From: Hydrogenothermaceae bacterium
GTDB taxonomy: Bacteria; Aquificota; Aquificia; Aquificales; Hydrogenothermaceae
Assembly: GCA_012961365.1 (NCBI GenBank)
Contig: DTZN01000211.1
Coordinates: 1-6,711 of the forward strand
Direction of reading: 5' to 3'
DNA: 6,711 nt
In this document: positions 1-5,051 of the stretch, piece after piece
How positions within the stretch are numbered: the stretch's first letter is position 1
Layout of the letters: the number at the start of each line of letters is the position of its first letter
Program-made: the position numbers and the translations under genes
The notes under the pieces: model-generated
What the model saw: only the letters and a program-made list of their open reading frames with translations
Told to the model about the DNA's origin: nothing
Databases searched by the model: none

Positions 1-2
1 AG

Positions 3-77
3 AAGACTGAAGCTGGAAAGAAGATGCATACTGCTAGAAGTAGGAATGATGAGGTTGCAACATGTTTAAGGATGTTT
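3..77 (+). pseudogene. argininosuccinate lyase fragment (archaeal type), fused to what follows
   Basis: The frame open from position 3 reads [20 protein letters not shown] and then CLRMF. The HTxRSRNDxVAT block is the hallmark of argininosuccinate lyase, which splits argininosuccinate into arginine and fumarate; this block contributes to substrate binding. The CLRMF continuation, and Lys-Met before the His, remind me of euryarchaeal sequences more than bacterial ones. Only about 25 residues are present, and upstream sequence lies outside the window. After Phe (75-77) the frame continues without a stop into DNA polymerase sequence, so no functional lyase can be made here. The ATG at 24 falls inside the conserved motif and is not a real start. 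Identification rests on one short but very characteristic motif. The fusion may be a genomic relic or an assembly artefact. Confidence 0.6.
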
Positions 78-296
78 ATCCAGAGGACTATAAAGGAAGG
101 TGAAAGATACGGATTCAAAATAATATATGCTGATACAGATGGATTGTATGCAACTATGGAAGGTGTAAAAAGTAAGGAGGAGTTGTTAGAGAAAACTTAC
201 AAATTTTTAAGGGAGATGAATAAGAAACTTCCGAAGGATATGGAGTTGGAATTTGAGGGATACTACAAAAGAGGTCTATTCGTTACAAAGAAGAAA
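78..296 (+). pseudogene. family B DNA polymerase fragment, archaeal type (palm, motif C)
   Basis: Nucleotides 126-143 encode YADTDG, the motif C of archaeal B-family replicative polymerases that holds the catalytic aspartates for metal-dependent nucleotide transfer. It is preceded by a [11 protein letters not shown] strand. Downstream come a helix ([14 protein letters not shown]), the [17 protein letters not shown] segment and FVTKKK. This order matches Thermococcus/Pyrococcus-type PolB, where the Lys-rich strand is followed by Tyr-Ala. Here similarity stops after KKK at about 296 and the frame runs into a Leu-rich tail ending at a TGA (333-335). Only about 73 residues of a protein usually near 800 are present, so exonuclease, N-terminal and thumb parts are all absent. 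Bacteria of the type suggested by the rest of the window do not normally carry this polymerase. It is an orphan fragment, from transfer or from a chimeric join. Confidence 0.7.
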
Positions 297-445
297 TTAC
301 TTTTGTTATTATTCCTGAATAACCAGTGTTCCTGAAAGGAGCTAAAGCTCGCTTACCTATTTGTAGTTTATTTATTAAGTTGTCTGGAACAGAATATAGA
401 AACTCTTCAAAAAAAGGTAAAGGTAAAGCTACCTTAACAAAGTAA
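297..445 (+). pseudogene. unrecognised 3' end of a reading frame, interrupted by a stop
   Basis: I do not recognise this stretch. One plus frame reads EITFVIIPE up to a TAA at 320-322. It then reopens at 323 and continues for 40 codons to a TAA at 443-445, with GAKARLPICSLFIKLSGTEY in the middle and a basic end (SSKKGKGKATLTK). There is no start codon in a sensible place and no clear ribosome binding site. The other two plus frames also stop near 316 and 333, so the open stretch after 323 looks like the tail of a gene whose beginning is lost or shifted. It ends three bases before the convergent hslV stop. A small perfect inverted repeat, GAGCT-AA-AGCTC, lies at 339-350. It may be a native gene end abutting the foreign polymerase piece; I cannot name a family. 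Confidence 0.25.
409..435 (-). terminator. weak candidate terminator after hslV
   Basis: On the minus strand, 14 nt after the hslV stop, a 6-bp stem (AAGGTA 430-435 read on the minus strand, pairing with TACCTT at 420-425) closes a 4-nt loop. Four bases later there is a run of seven T (positions 415-409). The stem has only two G-C pairs, so this is a plausible but weak intrinsic terminator. On the plus strand the same stem is followed by a shorter T run (446-450). Confidence 0.3.
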
Positions 446-448
446 TTT

Positions 449-985
449 TTATTCAATTTCTTCTATAACTATATTTTGATTTGTGTATATACATATTTCT
501 CCGGCTACTTTCATTGCTTCTTCTACAATTTTCTTAGCTGACAGGTCTGTATTTCTGTAAAGGGCTATTGCAGCACTTCTTGCAAAATCCCCTCCAGAAC
601 CTGTTGCAAGTATTGGTTCCTCTGGCTCTATTACGTCTCCATTTCCTGTAAGAAGTAGCATACTGTCTTTATCTACAGCTATTAAGACTGCCTCTAACCT
701 TCTTAAATATTTGTCAGTTCTCCAATCTTTTGCAAGCTCTACAGCTGCTCTTTTTAGATTTCCTCTATGTTTGTTTAACTTTTCTTCAAGTCTTTCCATA
801 AGTGCAAGCCCATCTGCAGCACTTCCTGCAAATCCAACAGCTACTTTACCATCATTTAATTTTCTTATTTTTCTAGCGTTAGATTTAACTACAGAATTAC
901 CAAGGGTAACCTGCCCATCTCCTGCTATAGCAGTTTTACCATTTCTTTTTACTGCAAGTATTGTTGTGCTTCTAGTTTTTTCCAT
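449..985 (-). CDS. hslV: ATP-dependent protease peptidase subunit HslV (ClpQ)
   Basis: HslV is the proteasome-like threonine peptidase that forms a double hexameric ring and degrades cytoplasmic proteins fed to it by the HslU ATPase. The 178-residue product has normal family length. It begins with a six-residue leader MEKTRS followed by TTILAV, so the nucleophile is expected to be Thr7 after trimming. Other family signatures are GDGQVTLG (22-29, with Asp23), Lys39 in ARKIRKL (the equivalent of catalytic Lys33 of the mature enzyme), GFAGSAADG (51-59), and ATGSGGDFA (127-135). The ATG is preceded by AAAGGTGG at 996-989. The start lies inside the end of the upstream NlpC/P60 gene (14-bp overlap), which suggests a shared transcript and coupled translation. 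hslU, the usual partner gene, is not found in the 445 bases downstream; those hold only fragments. The identification is certain. Confidence 0.96.
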   Translation of the reverse strand: MEKTRSTTILAVKRNGKTAIAGDGQVTLGNSVVKSNARKIRKLNDGKVAVGFAGSAADGLALMERLEEKLNKHRGNLKRAAVELAKDWRTDKYLRRLEAVLIAVDKDSMLLLTGNGDVIEPEEPILATGSGGDFARSAAIALYRNTDLSAKKIVEEAMKVAGEICIYTNQNIVIEEIE

Positions 986-1544
986 ATTCCACCTTTATTG
1001 TATTTTTTGCTAAGTTTGGGTCATATAAAAATATCCTTTTTGCAAATAAAAATCTACTTTTAAAGTATGGGCTATTTATACTTGATATAGTTATTCTTTT
1101 TCCTTTTGAAGAGGCATGTATCATTTTACCTTCACCTATATATATTCCAACATGGGAAGGAAATTTAGCATATGTTTGGAAAAATAATAAATCTCCTGGT
1201 TTTAGCTCTGACTTATCTACTGTTATACCAAATAACGCCTGATATCTAGCAGTTCTAGGAAGTTCTACTCCTGCTAATTTGTAAACCTTTTGAACAAAAG
1301 AAGAACAATCTAACCCATTTATAGTTTCTCCTCCAAATTTGTATTTAATTCCAAGAAAACCAACTGCAATATCTATAATCTTTTCTTGAAACTTGGGAGT
1401 GGGAATTTCATCATCTAGCATGATTGCTTTAAATCTTTCTTTTTCAAATTTATTTAATTTTTTATAAATAATATTATCCAGTAAAAACTCTTTAGAAAAA
1501 GATAAATTTATAAAAAACATTAAAAACAATATTACCAATCTCAT
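972..1544 (-). CDS. secreted NlpC/P60 family cysteine peptidase
   Basis: The 190-residue protein starts with a signal peptide ([17 protein letters not shown], cleavage near residue 17-18, no lipobox Cys). It ends in an NlpC/P60 domain (about 54-172), a papain-like fold that usually cuts gamma-D-Glu-diamino acid bonds in peptidoglycan stem peptides. The catalytic triad is visible: Cys80 in GLDCSSFV, His131 in SHVGIYIG and a third His143 in MIHASS. Other family marks are LGIKYKFGG (64-72), ELPRTARYQ (94-102) and KPGDLLFF (115-122). It is expected in the periplasm, acting in cell-wall remodelling. The start is well supported by AGGAGG at 1555-1550, five bases before ATG. Its stop TAG lies within hslV, and the 14-bp overlap points to co-transcription. 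No SH3 or LysM wall-binding domain is present, so it is a minimal spr-like enzyme. The exact cleavage specificity cannot be read from the sequence. Confidence 0.9.
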   Translation of the reverse strand: MRLVILFLMFFINLSFSKEFLLDNIIYKKLNKFEKERFKAIMLDDEIPTPKFQEKIIDIAVGFLGIKYKFGGETINGLDCSSFVQKVYKLAGVELPRTARYQALFGITVDKSELKPGDLLFFQTYAKFPSHVGIYIGEGKMIHASSKGKRITISSINSPYFKSRFLFAKRIFLYDPNLAKNTIKVEYGKN

Positions 1545-1565
1545 TTTTTCCTCCTATATTTTAAA

Positions 1566-1571
1566 ATTATA
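1566..1571 (-). promoter_or_regulatory. -10 element for the nlpC/P60-hslV transcript
   Basis: TATAAT reads on the minus strand at 1571-1566, giving a leader of about 15-17 nt that contains the AGGAGG of the NlpC/P60 gene. No good -35 hexamer is seen at the expected place (about 1589-1594 reads TCCAAT). The 56-bp gap must also hold the promoter for the plus-strand rsmD operon, whose signals I could not define. Confidence 0.4.
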
Positions 1572-1600
1572 TAAAACTTTCGGCTTATATTGGAGTATCT

Positions 1601-2052
1601 ATGAGAGATTTAAGACCTACATCATCGAAGGTTAGACAAGCACTTTTTAATATTTTATATGATGTATCAGATATTTTCTTTCTTGATTTATTTGCAGGAA
1701 CAGGAGAAATAGGTATTACTGCATTAAAAAAAGGAGCTAAGCCTGTTTATTTTGTAGAAATAGAAAAAAAAGAGCGTCAGATATAAAAAGAAAAGTTTCA
1801 AAAATATCTAAAGATTTTAAGGTATTTCCTATAGATGTACTTAAATTTTTGAAAAATACAAAAGAAACTTTTGATGTAATATTTGCAGACCCACCTTACA
1901 ATTATAAAAATTATGATAGGTTAATTAAAGAAGCAAAAAAACATTTAAATGAGGGAGGAGTATTTATTTTAGAGCACCGTTCAAATATGAATTTTTATGC
2001 AGACAAGGAAAAAAAATACGGAGATACTATTTTATCTTTTTGGTATATTTAA
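1601..2052 (+). pseudogene. rsmD: 16S rRNA (guanine-N2) methyltransferase RsmD, frameshifted and N-terminally short
   Basis: RsmD uses S-adenosylmethionine to methylate the exocyclic N2 of G966 (E. coli numbering) in 16S rRNA. The first frame (1601-1786) carries LRPTSSKVRQALFNIL and the SAM-binding motif I DLFAGTGEIGITALKKGA. The second frame (continuing to 2052) carries FDVIFADPPYNY, with the DPPY catalytic motif, then HLNEGGVFILEH and the typical KKYGDTILSF ending. The frames join at the eight-A run 1764-1771: a -1 shift there gives VEIEKKRASDIKRKV and restores a continuous protein of about 150 residues. The ATG at 1601 has GGAG at 1592-1595. The conserved N-terminal beta-hairpin segment before LRPTS is absent, and upstream codons in frame do not resemble it before a stop at 1562. 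It could be a pseudogene, a frameshifting gene, or a homopolymer sequencing error. It leads the operon, 22 bp before coaD. Confidence 0.85.
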
Positions 2053-2074
2053 TTAATAAATTTTAGGAGGTAAT

Positions 2075-2563
2075 ATGATACAGAAAACCTGTGTTTATCC
2101 AGGGACATTTGACCCATTTCATAATGGACATTTAGACATAGTGAAAAGGGCATTAAAAATTTTTGAAACAGTTATTATTGCAGTAGCAGAAAATCCAAGG
2201 AAGAAACCTATGTTTACGTTGGAAGAAAGAGTATATATGATAAAAAGCTCTTTAAAAGAATATAAAGATAGAGTAATAGTGGAAGGTTTTGATATTCTTC
2301 TAGTAGATTTTATGAAGAAACACAACACAAATATAGTAATTAGAGGAGTTAGGCTTTTTACAGATTTTGAATATGAGCTTCAAGTTGCAATGACAAATTT
2401 TAATTTAGATAAGGTAGAAACATTTTTTATGATGCCTTCTCAAGAACTAATCCATATTAGTTCTTCAATAGTTAAAGATGTGGCTTTACATAATGGTGAT
2501 GTATCTAAAATGGTTCCAAAATTTGTAGAAGAAAAACTAAGGGAAAAAGTTAAATGCCTATAA
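2075..2563 (+). CDS. coaD: pantetheine-phosphate adenylyltransferase (PPAT)
   Basis: CoaD transfers AMP from ATP to 4'-phosphopantetheine, giving dephospho-CoA, the penultimate step of coenzyme A synthesis, in the cytoplasm. The 162-residue length is typical (159 in E. coli). The nucleotidyltransferase signature TFDPFHNGH spans residues 11-19, with His16 and His19 at the ATP site. IRGVR at 89-93 includes the conserved Arg, DFEYELQ is at 97-103, and the second ATP-binding block ISSSIVKDV is at 128-136. AGGAGG at 2065-2070 lies four bases before the ATG, the best ribosome binding site in the operon. Its stop overlaps the start of lptE by 10 bp. Coupling of CoA synthesis to rsmD is common in bacteria, where rsmD-coaD pairs recur, and supports the rsmD call upstream. 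The identification is certain. Confidence 0.97.
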   Translation: MIQKTCVYPGTFDPFHNGHLDIVKRALKIFETVIIAVAENPRKKPMFTLEERVYMIKSSLKEYKDRVIVEGFDILLVDFMKKHNTNIVIRGVRLFTDFEYELQVAMTNFNLDKVETFFMMPSQELIHISSSIVKDVALHNGDVSKMVPKFVEEKLREKVKCL

Positions 2564-3024
2564 TTTTAGCCATTTTTTTGTTTTTTATTTCATGTGGATA
2601 TAAAAAGGTCGATTTTAATCAAAAAAATTTAAAAATATGTGTAGATGATATTATTATTAACTTTTCACAACCAACTTTTTTAGATACATTAAACAGGTAT
2701 ATTCTAGATAGCATTATTGCTACAAAAAATAAATTAGATTGTTCTTACAAAAAAAATATTGACATGAAAATAACAGTTTTAAATTTTAGTTTTTATCCAG
2801 TTGGATATTCTAGGGCTCAAAGAGCCAATGTTTATAAGGTAAAAATTAGATTAAAAGTTGAAATTTTTAATAAAGAAGGAAATCTTATAAAACAAGAGGA
2901 AATTATAGAAACAACCCAATATTTCGGGACAGGTTTAAGGGCAGATATAGAAAAAAGATATGCAGTTGAAGAACTTGCAAAACTATTACAAATAAGAATT
3001 TTTGATATTTTAATGAGATTATGA
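2554..3024 (+). CDS. lptE: LPS-assembly lipoprotein LptE-like
   Basis: The 156-residue product starts with a short hydrophobic signal (MPIILAIFLFFIS) ending at Cys14-Gly-Tyr. This is a lipoprotein signal with a CGY start typical of LptE, although the -3 residue is Phe instead of the usual Leu. LptE is an outer-membrane lipoprotein that plugs and assembles the LptD barrel for lipopolysaccharide delivery to the surface. The body is beta-rich and fits the family pattern: a segment near FLDTLNRYILDSII, strands around KITVLNFSFYPVGYS and YKVKIRLKVEIFNKEGNLI, and a C-terminal amphipathic helix (KRYAVEELAKLLQIRIFDIL). Sequence conservation in this family is low, so the strongest support is position: it directly precedes holA, as in E. 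coli. It overlaps coaD by 10 bp and shares an ATGA with holA. TAAGGGA at 2538-2544 may serve as ribosome binding site. Confidence 0.78.
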   Translation: MPIILAIFLFFISCGYKKVDFNQKNLKICVDDIIINFSQPTFLDTLNRYILDSIIATKNKLDCSYKKNIDMKITVLNFSFYPVGYSRAQRANVYKVKIRLKVEIFNKEGNLIKQEEIIETTQYFGTGLRADIEKRYAVEELAKLLQIRIFDILMRL

Positions 3025-4016
3025 GCCAGTATAACATAATTCAGCTTATAAAAAAGTCTAAAGATGAACTACAGTTAAAACCAGTTATTTTTATTTATGG
3101 AGCCGAAAATTTACTAAAAAAGCAATTTATTGAAAAGTTTAAATCAAAAAACAAAGATTTTCACTTTTTTTGGGGAGATGAAACAAGTCTTAAAGAAATA
3201 AAAGAGGTTTTTACATCAGGAGCTTTATTTTCAGAAGGAAATGAAGCAACTATTTGGGATATTGACAGTTTCATATCAAATTTAAGCAAAAATGAGAAGT
3301 TAGAATTTTTGGAATTTTTAAAAAAGATAAACTTACCAAATAAGATATTTTTAATATCCTTAAAGGAAAAACCTCAAGCAAAACAGCCTTTAAAAACAAT
3401 TTTAAGTATATCAACAGTTATAAATTCTCCAAAATTAACACCAAAAGCGTTTGAAATGTCAGTGTATAAGAAACTAAAAAACAGTGAAAAGCAAATTAAC
3501 CTTCAAGATTTAAAATATTTAGTTTCAAAATTACCAAAAGATTTATATGCTACAAAGCAAGAAATAGAAAAACTACTCTTATATACATGGGAAAAAGAAA
3601 TAATAACAAAAGAAGATATAGATGCAGTTATAACTGTTTCACCTGAAGTTAGTGTTTTTGTATTTGTGGATTTATTTTTTAGAAAATCAAAAGAAAGCAT
3701 AGCTATACTAAAAAAATTATTTTCCCAAGAAATACATCCATTTGAAATACAGTCTTTAATATTAACCTATGCAAATAGACTACTTTTATTTAAGAATTTT
3801 CAAAAAAAGAAAATGCCAGTATCAGAAATATTTGCAAAATTAGGGTTAACCTACAAACCACAACAAACAACAATTTTAAATCTTGCAAAAAATTTATCAG
3901 AAGAAGAGCTAATATGGTTAATAAAAGCTTTATATAAGCTTGAATATAAGCAAAAAGTTTTATATGAAAATATACACACATCTTTAGAAAATTTAGTTTT
4001 AGAGTTTTGCGATTAG
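3021..4016 (+). CDS. holA: DNA polymerase III delta subunit
   Basis: HolA is the delta subunit of the clamp loader, which opens the sliding clamp ring during DNA replication. The 331-residue protein matches family length. The N-terminal signature PVIFIYGAENLLKKQFIEKF (21-40) is the divergent AAA+ core opening, with no Walker A lysine loop, as expected for delta, which does not hydrolyse ATP. Further family-like parts are an acidic strand with EATIWDIDSF (about 75-84), the PKLTPKAFEM segment leading into the helical middle domain, LPKDLYATKQEIEKLLLYTW (about 169-188) and a C-terminal collar domain (about 212-331). The start ATG overlaps the lptE stop in an ATGA, and no strong Shine-Dalgarno is seen, so coupled translation is likely. 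The stop TAG directly abuts the ruvB ATG. Assignment is supported both by sequence and by the lptE-holA order. Confidence 0.9.
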   Translation: MSQYNIIQLIKKSKDELQLKPVIFIYGAENLLKKQFIEKFKSKNKDFHFFWGDETSLKEIKEVFTSGALFSEGNEATIWDIDSFISNLSKNEKLEFLEFLKKINLPNKIFLISLKEKPQAKQPLKTILSISTVINSPKLTPKAFEMSVYKKLKNSEKQINLQDLKYLVSKLPKDLYATKQEIEKLLLYTWEKEIITKEDIDAVITVSPEVSVFVFVDLFFRKSKESIAILKKLFSQEIHPFEIQSLILTYANRLLLFKNFQKKKMPVSEIFAKLGLTYKPQQTTILNLAKNLSEEELIWLIKALYKLEYKQKVLYENIHTSLENLVLEFCD

Positions 4017-4970
4017 ATGAGCGAAAATGTATTAAACTTAAGACCAAAAAGTTTACTAGATTTTATAGGACAGGAAAAAGTTAAACAGCAGATAAAACTA
4101 TTTATACAAGCAAGTAAACAGAAAAAAAGACCCTTAGACCACATTTTATTTACTGGACCACCAGGACTTGGCAAAACAACACTTGCAAACTTAATAGCAA
4201 AAGAGTTAGATACAAACATAATCACAACTACAGGGGCAATTTTAAACAAAAAAGGAGATTTAGCAGGAATTTTAACATCTTTAGAGGATGGAGATGTTCT
4301 GTTTATCGATGAGATACACAGAATAAATAAGTCTGTTGAAGAGTTATTATACTCTGCAATGGAAGATTTTAAAATAGATATACTTATTGGAAAAGACAGG
4401 TCTGCAAAAACTATTCGTTTAGATATTCCCAAATTTACTCTAATAGGAGCTACAACAAGGACAGGACTGCTCTCTTCTCCTTTGCTTTCCAGATTTGGGA
4501 TAATTTTGCAATTTGATTTTTACGATGAAAACTCTTTATCTAAAATTATAAAAAAATCAGCAGAAAAGCTTAAAATTAAAATAACAAATGAAGCATCTTT
4601 AGAAATAGCAAAAAGAAGTAGAGGAACTCCAAGAATTGCAAATAGATTAATAAAAAGAATAGAAGATTTTGCCGTTGTAAAAAACAAAGAAAAAATAGAT
4701 TTAAAACTTGTTTTAGAAGCCTTTGAGTTTTTAGGTATTGATGAGTATGGTTTAGATTTTAAAGACAGAGAATATTTAAAAATTTTAGCTTTTAATTTTG
4801 AAGGAAAACCAACAGGGATAAAAAACCTTTGTATAGCTTTATCAGAAAAACAAGATACAATAGAACAGGTTATAGAACCATATCTTATAAAAATTGGATT
4901 TATTATTAAAACTCCAAAAGGTAGAGTAATAACAGAAAAAGGATTTAACCATATAAAAAATTATATATAA
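4017..4970 (+). CDS. ruvB: Holliday junction branch migration ATPase RuvB
   Basis: RuvB is the AAA+ hexameric motor that, with RuvA, drives branch migration of Holliday junctions during recombinational repair and replication-fork rescue. In this 317-residue protein the N-terminal LRPKSLLDFIGQE (8-20) is the family opening. Walker A is GPPGLGKTT (47-55), Walker B LFIDEIH (95-101), sensor 1 GATTRTG (144-150), the arginine finger lies in LLSRFG (Arg159), and sensor 2 in RGTPRIANR (202-210). The C-terminal winged-helix DNA-binding domain is marked by QDTIEQVIEPYLIKIGFI and KGRVIT. It is a little shorter than the E. coli protein (336), mainly at both ends. The ATG follows the holA stop with no gap and lacks a clear ribosome binding site, implying coupling. 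The stop lies two bases from the convergent tRNA gene and inside a 13-bp inverted repeat. The call is certain. Confidence 0.97.
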   Translation: MSENVLNLRPKSLLDFIGQEKVKQQIKLFIQASKQKKRPLDHILFTGPPGLGKTTLANLIAKELDTNIITTTGAILNKKGDLAGILTSLEDGDVLFIDEIHRINKSVEELLYSAMEDFKIDILIGKDRSAKTIRLDIPKFTLIGATTRTGLLSSPLLSRFGIILQFDFYDENSLSKIIKKSAEKLKIKITNEASLEIAKRSRGTPRIANRLIKRIEDFAVVKNKEKIDLKLVLEAFEFLGIDEYGLDFKDREYLKILAFNFEGKPTGIKNLCIALSEKQDTIEQVIEPYLIKIGFIIKTPKGRVITEKGFNHIKNYI

Positions 4971-5051
4971 AATCGGAGCGAGCGGACTTGAACCGCCGAC
5001 CTCTGGCCCCCCATGCCAGTGCTCTACCGCCTGAGCTACGCTCCGATTTTA
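4968..5051. repeat. 13-bp perfect inverted repeat bracketing the tRNA, possible two-way terminator
   Basis: TAAAATCGGAGCG (4968-4980) and CGCTCCGATTTTA (5039-5051) are exact reverse complements. The inner seven pairs are the tRNA acceptor stem. The outer six extend it and contain both the ruvB stop codon (4968-4970) and the stop codon of the PAS gene (5051-5049). In either transcript the second arm ends in TTTT, so the structure could help end ruvB transcription on the plus strand and the tRNA transcript on the minus strand. The inverted repeat is seen directly; the terminator role is inferred. Confidence 0.5.
4973..5045 (-). tRNA. tRNA-Pro, anticodon GGG
   Basis: The minus strand folds into a complete 73-nt cloverleaf. 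The acceptor stem is CGGAGCG/CGCTCCG with discriminator A, and the D arm is GCTC...GAGC. The anticodon stem CTGGC/GCCAG closes the loop ATGGGGG, giving anticodon GGG with G at position 37. The variable loop is AGGTC. The T stem GGCGG/CCGCT has one G-U pair and its loop is TTCAAGT. A C1-G72 pair with A73 and GG at positions 35-36 are bacterial proline identity elements. The CCA end is not encoded. The gene lies three bases after the stop of the PAS sensor gene, so it may be released from that transcript by RNase P. Its GC-rich stems contrast with the surrounding AT-rich DNA, as usual in thermophiles. Confidence 0.96.

Noticed and set aside
78..296. Casposon polymerase
   Set aside because: Casposons carry protein-primed PolB. 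The motif order here fits the cellular archaeal RNA-primed type, and no Cas1-like gene or terminal repeats are visible.
341..348. GCTAAAGC shared between the left edge (341-348) and the GC-rich right edge (6679-6686)
   Set aside because: Eight bases in common with no extension on either side is expected by chance and does not support paired terminal repeats.
711..1013. 100-codon open frame on the plus strand
   Set aside because: It is antisense to hslV, Ser/Leu/Phe-rich with no domain, and exists only because the AT-rich opposite strand lacks stops.
1686..2052. Two separate small genes instead of one rsmD
   Set aside because: The two frames carry complementary, non-overlapping halves of one methyltransferase fold in the right order, and the ATG at 1849 has no ribosome binding site and falls inside the conserved domain.
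4013..4432. 139-codon open frame on the minus strand opposite ruvB
   Set aside because: The low-complexity translation carries antisense echoes of the Walker motifs; ruvB is clearly the gene here. The same applies to the minus-strand frames at 2119-2328, 3503-3700 and 3790-4047.
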